From: an uncultured Clostridia bacterium | GTDB lineage: Bacteria; Bacillota; Clostridia; UMGS1810 | Reading direction: 5' to 3' | DNA: 64,000 nucleotides | Assembly (NCBI GenBank): GCA_934463115.1 | Contig: CAKSIN010000001.1 | Location: forward strand, 1 to 64,000 | Shown: one piece after another, positions 7,850 through 16,465 of the stretch | How positions within the stretch are numbered: the first letter of the stretch is position 1 | Layout: each line of letters begins with the position of its first letter | Made by a program: the position numbers and the translations under genes | The notes under the pieces: generated by a model | Seen by the model: only the letters and a program-made list of their open reading frames with translations | Told to the model about the DNA's origin: nothing | The model's database searches: none

Positions 7850-9448
7850 ATGAAATACACAGTTCTTGTTGTTGAAGACGAATTTGATCAAAGGCGAGCA
7901 ATAATCGAGCGCGTAAATTGGAATGCAGCCGGATTCGAGGTAGTCGGCGAAGCCGAAAACGGAGTCGAAGCGCTTGATCTGGTGGAAACTCTTGAACCCG
8001 ACCTGATACTTACCGATATAAAAATGCCTATGATATCCGGTCTGGAGCTGGCGGCACGCGTGCGTGAAATCCGCCCGGCAACGCAGATTGTTATCCTTAG
8101 CGGATATGACAGCTTTGAGTATGCTCAGACGGCGATTAACTACAATATAATAAGCTACCTGCTAAAACCGATATCGTCTTCGGAAATGTCGGAGGAACTC
8201 TTTAAAATCCACAGCCGCATGGACGAAAAACTCGGCAAAGTTCTTGCCGTGCCGGATGAAGACACAAAAAAGCAGCTCCACCGCCTGTCAGTGGAAAGAT
8301 TTCTGCTGCCGCTCATGCTCGGCAGCAACGAGGTTCAGCCGGACAACTCCGTTCTGAACGAAACCGCCGAAAAACTCGGAATCATACACAACAGCACCTC
8401 TTCGCGTTTCTGCGTCCTTGTGTCCAAATTTAAAAACAAAGACGGCAACCACTGCACCGGCGCACAGCATGCGGATTTTATTGACACTGTTTTGTCAAAC
8501 TACATGTTTTCGGCAAGCTTTTTGGCATACGGGCGCGTCATAACCCTTATCGTAAACGAACAAAGCGGAAACATGGCGGAAATACTTGAACTTCCCCTGC
8601 GCGAAACCGTTCAGACAGCCGACAGAATGCTCGGTCAGAATTGCACAATAGGAGTAAGCCGTGAATTTTCGGCATTGTCCGACTGCGCGTCGGCATATTT
8701 TCAGGCGGTAACTGCGCGGCGCTACACCTCCGACGGTGCCGGAGAAGTCCGGTTTATAAACGACCAGGAGCGCGACAGCGAGCTGGAAATTGACCGTGTT
8801 GAAAAAACGGTAATCAAGCTGGAACAGCTGCTCAAAGTCGGGAGCAGCGATTCCCTGCGCATGTTTGTGGAAAGCCTGTTTGAAAACAGCACTCCGGAGA
8901 ATGCCGACCTGCTTATGATGCAGATTATTGCCACCGTTTTTCGTGTTGTCGGCAATGCGACAAATGACAAATCGGATATTGTGCGGCTGCTGTCGTCAAA
9001 CCCGACATTCGCCAGGGTTACATCATACAGCAGCGAAAAAGGAATGAAAGACGAACTTGTGGCGCTGTGTTCCGACGCAAAATCAATAATATCCGGGATG
9101 CAAAAGCGGGAATCGGAAATTCTCTGCGACCGTGTAATCCAGATAATCGAAGACCGCTACAGCGACGAAAATCTGTCGCTTACCGGTGTGAGCAGCGAGC
9201 TTGCCGTGAGCCCGAATTATCTGAGCGCACTCATCAAAAAGACCAAAAAGAAGAATTTTATAAACCTGCTCACCGAGCGGCGCATGCAAGCGGCGCACGA
9301 CATGCTGATGTGTACAAACATGAAAGTTCTGGAAATATCGGAAAAATGCGGTTACAGCGATCAACACTACTTTAGCTATTGTTTTAAAAAATTCTACGGC
9401 GAATCGCCGAACAAGGTACGCAACACGGGCAGAGGAGATCCAATATGA
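7850..9448 (+). CDS. YesN-type response regulator with AraC DNA-binding domain
   Basis: A protein of 532 residues; the start at 7850 follows GGGAGGATACTGT. Residues 1-120 are a receiver domain with acidic pocket E9/D10, phospho-acceptor D56 (LILTDIKMP) and K106 (YLLKPI). The middle, about 130-425, is a long linker of the YesN family. The last 105 residues are a double helix-turn-helix AraC domain (SLTGVSSELAVSPNYLSALI and VLEISEKCGYSDQHYFSYCF). It is a cytoplasmic transcription activator, presumably phosphorylated by the kinase encoded next with a 4-nt ATGA overlap. YesN-type regulators usually control carbohydrate uptake or breakdown genes. The target is not obvious here. Confidence 0.93.
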   Translation: MKYTVLVVEDEFDQRRAIIERVNWNAAGFEVVGEAENGVEALDLVETLEPDLILTDIKMPMISGLELAARVREIRPATQIVILSGYDSFEYAQTAINYNIISYLLKPISSSEMSEELFKIHSRMDEKLGKVLAVPDEDTKKQLHRLSVERFLLPLMLGSNEVQPDNSVLNETAEKLGIIHNSTSSRFCVLVSKFKNKDGNHCTGAQHADFIDTVLSNYMFSASFLAYGRVITLIVNEQSGNMAEILELPLRETVQTADRMLGQNCTIGVSREFSALSDCASAYFQAVTARRYTSDGAGEVRFINDQERDSELEIDRVEKTVIKLEQLLKVGSSDSLRMFVESLFENSTPENADLLMMQIIATVFRVVGNATNDKSDIVRLLSSNPTFARVTSYSSEKGMKDELVALCSDAKSIISGMQKRESEILCDRVIQIIEDRYSDENLSLTGVSSELAVSPNYLSALIKKTKKKNFINLLTERRMQAAHDMLMCTNMKVLEISEKCGYSDQHYFSYCFKKFYGESPNKVRNTGRGDPI

Positions 9449-11190
9449 GCAATAAACATAAGAAATTTTCGATAAGTCTTTCCACAATAAATATCCTATC
9501 GGTAGTGGTAACTGCCGTTGCCGCGCTGTCGGTGTGCATAAGTATCTTTGCCGTGATGTACAACCGCACCGTTATGCATGATGCACGCGTAAGCTCCGAG
9601 CAGGCAATAGTTCAGGCGGAACTCGCCGTAAACAGCTATATGGATTCCATGCACCGCAAGCTTAGCCTTATATACGAAACGATCAAAACATCGGCAAACG
9701 CAGCCGAAGCGGACAACCGTCTTTCTGCGCTCACCACAATACAAGACGATATCTATGCCGTTACGGTGTACGGCTCCGACGGAACAATTGTGCTGTGCAC
9801 CGGAAGCGGCGGCAAACTGAAAGATAAAATATACAACGATTTGTCTTTTGACAAAAGCGGATTTGATTCGTCAAAGAGCTTTTTTGTGTCGAGTCCTCAT
9901 GTTCAGACTCTCTTTGAGGGGCAGTATCCGCGAGTGGTGACGGCTGCCGCCGTGTCTGACGTGCCGCTGCTCGGAGGCGGCAAATACATTGCCGTGGATT
10001 TTAACTTTTCGGAAATATCGCGCTATATCGACAATATCGGAATCGGCCGCCACGGATATTGCTTTGTTGTGGACAAAAACGGCGAAATTGTTTATCATCC
10101 GCAGCAGCAGTTTTTATTCTCGGGGCTGAAATCCGAAAATATTTCGCATATACTCACACTCCCCGACGGAACCACCAACGAAAAAAATACAGTTTATACC
10201 GTTAAAACCGCAAACTACAACCTGTGGAGAATTGTCGGAATAAGTTTTACCGACGAACCGGCAAGCGAAAGCCGAACGCAAATTGCAGTGAGTATCGGAC
10301 TGTCTGTGCTGATTTGTTCGGTAATTATTTTGTTTGTGCTGCTGCTGTACACAAAAAAGGTGAGCAAACCCGTCAGAACACTTATCGGGGGTATGAAAAA
10401 ATTTGAAACCGATGCCGATGATTTTGTGTTTACCCCGGAAAACGAGTCGGTCAAAGAATTGCAGGTGCTGTCCAACTCCTTTGAACATATGTCGGGGCGG
10501 ATACAGCGACTTCTCGAGCATATACGACGCGAAGAAAAAGAGCTTCGGAAAACCGAACTGAAAGCACTTCAGGCACAAATCAACCCGCATTTTCTCTACA
10601 ACACGCTCGATTCCATACAGTGGATGTGCGAGCAGGGTAAAACCGACGAGGCGGCGCGTATGGTAAGCGCTCTTGCGCGGCTGTTTCGGATAAGCATCAG
10701 CCGCGGACGCGAGCTGATACCAATCCGCGACGAAATGCAGCACGCAAAAAACTACCTCATTATACAGAGCTACCGCTACCGCGACCAGTTTACGTATGAG
10801 TTTGATATCAATCCCGACATTGAGGAATACCTATGCAACAAAATTACGGTTCAGCCGCTTATTGAAAATGCCATATATCACGGGATTGACCGACTTATCG
10901 ATGAGGGAAAAATAACTATATCCGCAAAAACCGCTCCGGACGACTCAAACGACATACTGATAACCGTTGCCGATAACGGTGTGGGAATGACAGACGAGCA
11001 ATGCCGCGCAGTTCTCGGCAAAAAGCGGAGCGATTCACACGGAATCGGTGTAAAGAATGTTAGCGACCGCCTCAAAATATACTTTGGCGAAAAATACGGA
11101 ATTACCATAAAAAGCGAGCTTGACGCAGGAACGGAAGTTACCGTGCGCATACCGAAGATAAAAGCGGACGATACGGAGGGATTGCAATAA
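9445..11190 (+). CDS. Membrane sensor histidine kinase (LytS/YesM type)
   Basis: A protein of 581 residues. One transmembrane helix at about 13-38, an extracellular sensor of about 240 residues (Cache-like, with YAVTVYGSDGTIVLCTG), a second helix at about 281-302, a HAMP-like linker, then a His_kinase domain with the phospho-acceptor H382 in QAQINPHFLYNTLDSIQ. The ATPase part follows with VQPLIENAIYHGI (N box) and VADNGVGM (G box). It overlaps the regulator gene before it by 4 nt and touches the lipoprotein gene after it by 1 nt, so the three make one operon. Confidence 0.93.
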   Translation: MSNKHKKFSISLSTINILSVVVTAVAALSVCISIFAVMYNRTVMHDARVSSEQAIVQAELAVNSYMDSMHRKLSLIYETIKTSANAAEADNRLSALTTIQDDIYAVTVYGSDGTIVLCTGSGGKLKDKIYNDLSFDKSGFDSSKSFFVSSPHVQTLFEGQYPRVVTAAAVSDVPLLGGGKYIAVDFNFSEISRYIDNIGIGRHGYCFVVDKNGEIVYHPQQQFLFSGLKSENISHILTLPDGTTNEKNTVYTVKTANYNLWRIVGISFTDEPASESRTQIAVSIGLSVLICSVIILFVLLLYTKKVSKPVRTLIGGMKKFETDADDFVFTPENESVKELQVLSNSFEHMSGRIQRLLEHIRREEKELRKTELKALQAQINPHFLYNTLDSIQWMCEQGKTDEAARMVSALARLFRISISRGRELIPIRDEMQHAKNYLIIQSYRYRDQFTYEFDINPDIEEYLCNKITVQPLIENAIYHGIDRLIDEGKITISAKTAPDDSNDILITVADNGVGMTDEQCRAVLGKKRSDSHGIGVKNVSDRLKIYFGEKYGITIKSELDAGTEVTVRIPKIKADDTEGLQ

Positions 11191-12155
11191 TGAAAAATAT
11201 AAAAAGATTTGCGGCATTCGCTCTGTGCGCCTGTGTGGCACTGTTTTCCGGCTGCAGAGACAACAGCGATGAAAAAAAGGAAATTGCCGTGATAGTAAAA
11301 GCGACGGATTCGGACTTTTGGCACGGTGTAAAAAGCGGTGTAGACGCTGCCGCAACGGAATACAACGTGTCCGTGACGTTCGAAGGTCCCAGAAACGAGG
11401 AGGACTACAGCGCGCAGAACAAGTTGATAGAGGATGCAGTAAAAAGCGGCGCCGGGGCAATTGTTCTTTCAGCAATTGACTACAAAAACAATGCCGATGC
11501 GGTAAACAAAGCCGTCCGCGCCGGGACAAAGGTTGTAACCATAGACAGCAATGTGGATTCAAACCTTGTGAGTATGTTCATAGGCACCGACAATGAGGAA
11601 GCCGGAAAAGCCGCCGCTGCCGCAGCAATAAGCGGATTTGCACCCGAGAGCGAAATACGCATCGGATTGGTTAATTATTACAAGAGCACAGACAACGGAA
11701 TGCGCCGCGAACAGGGATTCCGCGATTATATTGATTCCGTGTCCAATGCTGCGGTTTCCGCCGCGGTAAATGTTGACGGAAATATTCAAAGCGCAACAGA
11801 CGGGGCAGCCGCGCTTATGCACGACCACCCCGAAATAAATGTTCTTGTCGGATTTAACGAATGGACAACCCTCGGTGTCGGAAACACCATTAAAAACCTC
11901 GGTCTGACAGACTGTGTACGCGCCGTGGGATTCGACACAAATACCGCCTCGTTTGAAATGCTTGAAGCCGGAATAATGGACGCACTGATTGTTCAGAATC
12001 CGTTTGCAATAGGCTATCTCGGAGTTCAAAATGCCGAAAAGCTCCTGTCCGACAACTCCGCCGAAAATCAAAACATCTACACCGCCGTTACAACCGTAAC
12101 AAAGGACAATATGTTTGACAAAGATATACAAAAGCTGATATTTCGGCAAAACTGA
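11190..12155 (+). CDS. RbsB-like sugar-binding lipoprotein, probable sensor partner
   Basis: A protein of 321 residues with a lipoprotein signal (KRFAAFALCACVALFSGC, lipid on the last Cys). The remainder is a type I periplasmic-binding fold: IAVIVKATDSDFWHGVKSGV at the start, then GAGAIVLSAIDY, TKVVTIDSNVDS, FIGTDNEEAGKAAA and NVLVGFNEWTTLGVGNTIKN, all positions conserved in ribose/galactose/AI-2 binders. No permease or ATPase is encoded nearby. It follows the kinase with a one-base overlap (TAATG), which suggests that it presents a ligand to the kinase sensor rather than to a transporter. This is inference; the ligand is unknown. Confidence 0.88.
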   Translation: MKNIKRFAAFALCACVALFSGCRDNSDEKKEIAVIVKATDSDFWHGVKSGVDAAATEYNVSVTFEGPRNEEDYSAQNKLIEDAVKSGAGAIVLSAIDYKNNADAVNKAVRAGTKVVTIDSNVDSNLVSMFIGTDNEEAGKAAAAAAISGFAPESEIRIGLVNYYKSTDNGMRREQGFRDYIDSVSNAAVSAAVNVDGNIQSATDGAAALMHDHPEINVLVGFNEWTTLGVGNTIKNLGLTDCVRAVGFDTNTASFEMLEAGIMDALIVQNPFAIGYLGVQNAEKLLSDNSAENQNIYTAVTTVTKDNMFDKDIQKLIFRQN

Positions 12156-12169
12156 TTTGCCGCTTTCGG

Positions 12170-13312
12170 CTATTTGTAATCTATGACGATTTTTCCTGAA
12201 TCAACACTCCAGCCAACCGACACCGGGAAAGCCTGCGCCGCCAGTCTGATTGGTATATATGTTATGCCGTCTTTTATCGCTGACGGTTCATCCGTCAACA
12301 CTTCTTCTTTTCCCACAGCCGCGGTATCAGAGCCGATTTTAAAAGTCAGCTTTTTACCGCGCAGTGTGGCTGTCACACTTTGGTCGCCGCCGTTCCACTT
12401 TACCGACGCTCCAATCATCTCTAGCATCTCGCGTGCAGGAATCATTATCTGCCCGTTTTGCACATACGGCATGCTTTTGAGTGATATCTCGCTGCCGTTG
12501 CAAATAACTGTTATTTTCGAATTGAGAAAACTCTTGTATGCATTGTAATCATACTTCATAATTCCCGTCATGGAGCAGACAAAGACTTCGTCTGTCACAT
12601 CGGAAAACCTAATATAGTACACAACGCGGTGCCCGGCGATTCCCGGCACAACATGCCATGTATCTCCTCCGTCCAGCGACTCTATCAAACCGGGATTTTT
12701 GTTTACACCGTCTCCTGTCTGCCCTGCCAAAAGATGGTTCGGATTTTTGGGATTCTGCGCAAACGACCAGTACCCTCCGCCGTTTATAACCGCGCCGGTG
12801 CTTTTGTTGAATGTTTTGACTATGCCGTGCCCCAGCGTCATTTTGACTATTGCATACTCGCCGACAACATACACCGAGTCGGCATCTGCCACATCGGGAT
12901 AAATGAGTTTTGCGCCCGATATCTGATTTCTCGGAGCGAATCCCACCTTGCCTATCTGCTCCCAGCTGCCGCCTTTGTCCTTTGATATCCACACCTCTGT
13001 CTGCGCTCCCGTTCCGCGGTAGAAATAATACACATCCTCGTTCACCGGCGAAACGGCTGCTATTGTTTCGGAATTCTTCGTCCATGTTTTGCCGCGGTCG
13101 GTGCTTGTGTAATCGTTTGTGTATATTATATCATGATTTTTGCTGTCGTACTGTATAAAGCTCTGTGTCGGCATTGCCGCCGTATTTATCACACTGAGAG
13201 TTTTTCCGCCGTCATACGACTCAAAAAGATGCTTTGCCGAATCCGGATTTCTCCAGCTGGAATAGCAATAGCTTATCAGATGCAGCGGATTATCGGGATC
13301 AGCTGTTGTAAA
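12170..13312 (-). pseudogene. 5'-truncated BNR-repeat protein with copper-amine-oxidase-like C-terminal domain
   Basis: About 380 residues remain in frame. Residues matching protein families start at ADPDNPLHLISYCYSSW; no signal peptide or plausible start precedes them, and the frame then runs antisense into a fragment of another gene. The N-terminal two thirds show sortilin/sialidase-type BNR or Asp-box blades (ESYDGGKTL, STDRGKTWTKN, SKDKGGSWEQIG, SLDGGDTWHVV), as in xyloglucanases and similar beta-propellers. The C-terminal 115 residues (KSMPYVQNGQIMIPAREMLEMIG ... GITYIPIRLAAQAF) are the copper amine oxidase N-terminal-like domain common on secreted Clostridia proteins. The 5' end appears to have been lost in a rearrangement. 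An internal ATG could still give a cytoplasmic product. Confidence 0.75.
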
Positions 13313-13435
13313 GATGTTATTGAAAAAGCGTTTGAGCTGAAACCCGACGTTATACTTATGGATATTCAAATGGACAGCGATGCGTCCGGAATATATGCAA
13401 CACGCGAAATTCTTGCAAAACTTCCGATTGTTATT
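13313..13435 (+). pseudogene. Fragment of a response-regulator receiver domain
   Basis: In the plus frame these bases encode DVIEKAFELKPDVILMDIQM and then DSDASGIYATREILAKLPIV, the alpha2-beta3 part of a receiver domain with the phospho-acceptor Asp (LMDIQM). Nothing before or after in this frame matches a receiver domain. It is squeezed between the broken end of the BNR gene and the stop codon of the GH130 gene. It is not related closely to the receiver at 7850, whose equivalent sequence differs. I read it as debris of a deleted two-component gene. Confidence 0.75.
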
Positions 13436-14601
13436 TATCTGATATTTTTATTCGCTTCAATAAGACTGCAAATAGCGTCTACACTCGTATGAGTCGTAAG
13501 TCCGTCCTCGGGAGTGTTCTTGCAGTAATCAACCATTTTTTCAACAGTTGAGGATACAACGTGCAGTCTTGTGTCGCTTGACGCATAGTACACAAACAGG
13601 TTACCGTCCTTGTCTGCAATAGCTCCGTTGGAGAATACGCATCCGCTTACATCGCCGTTTCTTTCCGCTCCCTTGGGTGCGAGGAAGTAACCGCCCGGAC
13701 GGTATATAACCTTCGTGGGATCATCGAGAGATGTCATGAAGCAATACAAAACATATCTGAGTCCCGCAGCGTTGTTTCTCACTCCGTGCGCAATGTGCAG
13801 CCAGCCGTCCTTTGTCTTTATCGGCGGTGCTCCGGCGCCGTTTTTAACTTCTTTCACGGTGTGATAAACTCTTTCTTCGATAATCTTTTCTTCGGTAATT
13901 ACGGCATTTTCCATGCTGTCGACAAATGCCGCGCCGATTCCGCCGCCGCTTCCGACATCTATGAAACCGTCGGACGGTCTTGTGTAGAGAAGATATTTAC
14001 CGTCGACAAATTCCGGGTGAAGTGCAACATTTCTCTGCTGTGTCGGCGAAACAAGGTCCGGTAGTCTCTCCCAGTTGTCAAGATCCTTTGTGCGCACTAT
14101 TCCGCACTTTGCAACAGCCGATGATGTGTCATCAACAGTTGTATCTTTTCTTTCGCTGCAAAACAATCCGTAAATCCATCCGTCCTCATGCTGAGTCAGG
14201 CGCATATCGTAAACATTTGTGTCGATATCGTCTGTCTTCGGCAGAACAATCGGCTTTTCTCTGAAAACAAATCCGTCCACACCGTTGTCACTCTCCGCAA
14301 CTGCAAAAAACGACTTTCTGTCATTGCCCTCAATACGTGCAACCAAAACATATTTCCCGTTCAGATACATTGCGCCGGCGTTGAGCACGGCATTTACTCT
14401 GATTCTTTCGAGAAACAGCGGGTTTCTCTCGTACGAAAAATCGAATCTCCAATTGAGCGGAATATCCTCGCGCATAAGTGCCGGGTATTTGTAGCGGTTA
14501 AATATACCGTTAATGCTGAACTTTTTCTCGTTTTTTCTCGACACAACCGCGTTGTGATTTGCGGTAACGTCAATTACTCTGTTGTCAAAATATTCCTTCA
14601 T
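13435..14601 (-). CDS. 4-O-beta-D-mannosyl-D-glucose phosphorylase (GH130)
   Basis: Phosphorolysis of beta-1,4-mannosylglucose to mannose 1-phosphate and glucose, a step in mannan and glucomannan use. The 388-residue protein begins at 14601 after GGAGGTTAGTT. Family words include NPLFLERIRVNAVLNAGAMYLNGKYVLVARIEG (given in part), DTNVYDMRLTQHEDGWIYG, YTRPSDGFIDVGSGGGIG, GAGAPPIKTKDGWLHIAHGV and ATSDTRLHV-like SSDTRLHVVSS, which fit GH130 subfamily 1. It is cytoplasmic (no signal peptide). Its promoter faces an AraC-type regulator gene, a likely local control. The downstream neighbour is rearranged, and any mannobiose epimerase partner is absent here. Confidence 0.9.
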   Translation of the reverse strand: MKEYFDNRVIDVTANHNAVVSRKNEKKFSINGIFNRYKYPALMREDIPLNWRFDFSYERNPLFLERIRVNAVLNAGAMYLNGKYVLVARIEGNDRKSFFAVAESDNGVDGFVFREKPIVLPKTDDIDTNVYDMRLTQHEDGWIYGLFCSERKDTTVDDTSSAVAKCGIVRTKDLDNWERLPDLVSPTQQRNVALHPEFVDGKYLLYTRPSDGFIDVGSGGGIGAAFVDSMENAVITEEKIIEERVYHTVKEVKNGAGAPPIKTKDGWLHIAHGVRNNAAGLRYVLYCFMTSLDDPTKVIYRPGGYFLAPKGAERNGDVSGCVFSNGAIADKDGNLFVYYASSDTRLHVVSSTVEKMVDYCKNTPEDGLTTHTSVDAICSLIEANKNIR

Positions 14602-14643
14602 AACTAACCTCCGAAATATGTATATTTTCATTTCATTTTGCTT

Positions 14644-14673
14644 AGTATACCACACCTTGAAATTCAATGTCAA
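14644..14673 (-). promoter_or_regulatory. Promoter of the GH130 gene
   Basis: Minus strand TTGACA (14668-14673), an 18-nt spacer and TATACT (14644-14649), ending about 43 nt before the start codon. Confidence 0.75.
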
Positions 14674-14767
14674 TACAAAAACTTTTTATAATGTATAACA
14701 TTTTTTCATTTTTCGGTACACAGGCTCATTTTATAAACAATTATACTGCGTAATCATCATTAAATCA

Positions 14768-14841
14768 ATTGCAAATAGAACTGAATATACATTGCAAAAA
14801 TACGCATATTCTTTCAGGGACTTCTCAAATTTATATTGCAA
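14768..14841. promoter_or_regulatory. Three ATTGCAAA direct repeats, candidate operators
   Basis: ATTGCAAA begins at 14768, 14791 and 14835, spaced 23 and 44 nt (about two and four helical turns). The last two extend to ATTGCAAAAATA, and the third covers the -35 box of the AraC-type gene. They lie in the 308-nt divergent spacer between the GH130 gene and the regulator, the usual place for AraC-family half-sites. The rest of the spacer is AT-rich with no gene. Confidence 0.5.
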
Positions 14842-14864
14842 AAATATTCCGTATGAGTTATAAT
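14836..14864 (+). promoter_or_regulatory. Promoter of the AraC-type regulator
   Basis: TTGCAA (14836-14841), a 17-nt spacer and TATAAT (14859-14864), about 45 nt before the start codon at 14910. Confidence 0.7.
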
Positions 14865-14909
14865 TGATTTGACTGAAAATGCCAAAATTATGACCGAGGG
14901 GTAATTACA

Positions 14910-15695
14910 ATGGAAAATATTTTCCTTACATGTCACAAGCACAGCACACCAAAGCCGGATACCACGGCGTTCCATATGCATACTCATGACAAATATGAAA
15001 TTTTCTGTTTTCTTCACGGCGACGCAAAATACTATATCGAGGGCAATATCTATACACTCCGCCCGCGGGATATCCTCTTCATAAAGCGAGCCGAGGCGCA
15101 CAGTCTGCTCATAGGCTCTCCGATTCCGTACGAACGCATTGTAACAAATTTCACCGCAGACGCGCTGGTGTCCGATTCGGCAAAAAATTATCTGTCGCAT
15201 TTTGATTCGCTGCCTCTCGGATGCGCAAATCTTTATCCGTCATCCATGTTCAAAGAAAAAAACTGGCTGTACTACATAAACAAAATGCTTGCTGCCGACA
15301 GCGATGAAGTCAGAAGACTGTACCTGTCTGTGCTTGTTCACGAGCTGCACGAGTGCATTCCGATTATTCAAAATATCGAAACCGCAAAAGACGGGTTTTC
15401 GGATATAATTAATTATTTAAACGAAAATCTCACAGGCACGCTGTCGCTCGAAAATCTTTGCGAGAAATTCTACATAAGCAAATCGCAGATAAACAGAAAA
15501 TTTAAGATGATGACAGGCTCAACGGTGTGGGAATATGTAACAGTCAAGCGGCTTTTGCTCGCAAAAGAGCTTATGAGCACCGGCGAACCGCCTATGAAAG
15601 TTTTTTCCAAATGCGGATTTAATGACTACACATCATTTTTCAGAGCATACAAAACAAAATTCGGCATTTCACCCAAAAAGGACTTTAAAAGGTAA
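14910..15695 (+). CDS. AraC-family transcription regulator with cupin sensor
   Basis: A protein of 261 residues. Residues about 1-110 form a cupin-type ligand domain with the HMHTHDKYEIFCFLHG metal or sugar-pocket motif and LRPRDILFIKRAEAH. Residues 160-261 are the paired AraC helix-turn-helix motifs (TLSLENLCEKFYISKSQINR and PPMKVFSKCGFNDYTSFFRA), ending in the PxxF-like ISPKKDFKR. It is divergent from the GH130 phosphorylase gene, so control of mannosylglucose use is the natural guess. The ATTGCAAA repeats between them could be its binding sites. Confidence 0.9.
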   Translation: MENIFLTCHKHSTPKPDTTAFHMHTHDKYEIFCFLHGDAKYYIEGNIYTLRPRDILFIKRAEAHSLLIGSPIPYERIVTNFTADALVSDSAKNYLSHFDSLPLGCANLYPSSMFKEKNWLYYINKMLAADSDEVRRLYLSVLVHELHECIPIIQNIETAKDGFSDIINYLNENLTGTLSLENLCEKFYISKSQINRKFKMMTGSTVWEYVTVKRLLLAKELMSTGEPPMKVFSKCGFNDYTSFFRAYKTKFGISPKKDFKR

Positions 15696-15739
15696 ACAAA
15701 ATATTACAAATTTAAAAAAACACTGGAATTTTTATAAAT

Positions 15740-15763
15740 AGTGTGTTAAAATATTAACACACT
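15740..15763. promoter_or_regulatory. Rex operator
   Basis: A perfect inverted repeat, AGTGTGTTAA and TTAACACACT with spacer AATA, contains the TGTTAA-N4-TTAACA core known for Rex in Clostridia. It lies 43 nt before rex, so rex is very likely autoregulated by the NADH/NAD+ ratio. Confidence 0.88.
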
Positions 15764-15805
15764 ACTTAAGTCGGCCTGCCCGACTGTGAAAGGAAGCTGT
15801 ATAAA

Positions 15806-16444
15806 TTGAGAGCTAACAGCGTTTCACCGGTGGTAATTAAGCGTCTCCCGCGCTACTACAGATACCTCGGCGAACTTTTAAAACAGGGAATTACCAGAAT
15901 ATCATCCAAAGAACTCAGCACCAGAATGGGTGTTACCGCGTCGCAGATACGCCAAGACCTGAATTGCTTCGGCGGATTCGGTCAGCAGGGCTACGGCTAC
16001 AATGTGGAGCTTCTGTACGGTCAGATAGCCGAAATTCTCGGACTCGACAGAGGATACACGGTTGTTATAATCGGAGCGGGGCACCTGGGACACGCGCTCG
16101 CATGCCACGGCGGATTTAAAAAAAGAGGTTTTTCAACAATCGGTATCTTTGATGTTGATCCGTCCATAGTCGGAACAGAAGTATCCGATATGACAGTAAA
16201 GGATTACAGCGAAATTGATGACTTTGTAAGGGAAAATAAACCCGATATAGCCGTGCTCACCGTTCCGAAGGCACTTGTTTCGCAGGTTGCCAACCACCTG
16301 GTTGATATCGGAATAAAGGCATTTTGGAATTTTGCATATACCGATTTGCCGCTTGGCGACGATGTTGTGGTTGAAAATGTTCACCTCAGCGATTCTCTTA
16401 TGACATTATCATACAATCTCACATGCATAGCCGAAAAAGAATAA
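15806..16444 (+). CDS. rex: Redox-sensing transcriptional repressor Rex
   Basis: Senses NADH/NAD+ and represses fermentation and respiration genes. The protein has 212 residues, the usual length. An N-terminal winged helix (KRLPRYYRYLGELLKQGITRISSKELSTRMG, given in part, then ASQIRQDLNCFGGFGQQGYGY) is followed by a Rossmann domain (VVIIGAGHLGHALA, GIFDVDPSIVG) and the domain-swapped C-terminal helix. The start is a TTG at 15806 with AAGGAAG 9 nt upstream; no in-frame ATG fits the family N-terminus. A perfect Rex operator lies just upstream. Confidence 0.97.
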   Translation: MRANSVSPVVIKRLPRYYRYLGELLKQGITRISSKELSTRMGVTASQIRQDLNCFGGFGQQGYGYNVELLYGQIAEILGLDRGYTVVIIGAGHLGHALACHGGFKKRGFSTIGIFDVDPSIVGTEVSDMTVKDYSEIDDFVRENKPDIAVLTVPKALVSQVANHLVDIGIKAFWNFAYTDLPLGDDVVVENVHLSDSLMTLSYNLTCIAEKE

Positions 16445-16465
16445 GCAAGCGGGGTGACAATAACT

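Noticed and set aside
16454..16465. GTG start for the NTPase-Asp23 gene at 16454
   Set aside because: It lies inside the GGGGTGA ribosome site; the ATG at 16466 has proper spacing and keeps the Walker A strand at the N-terminus.
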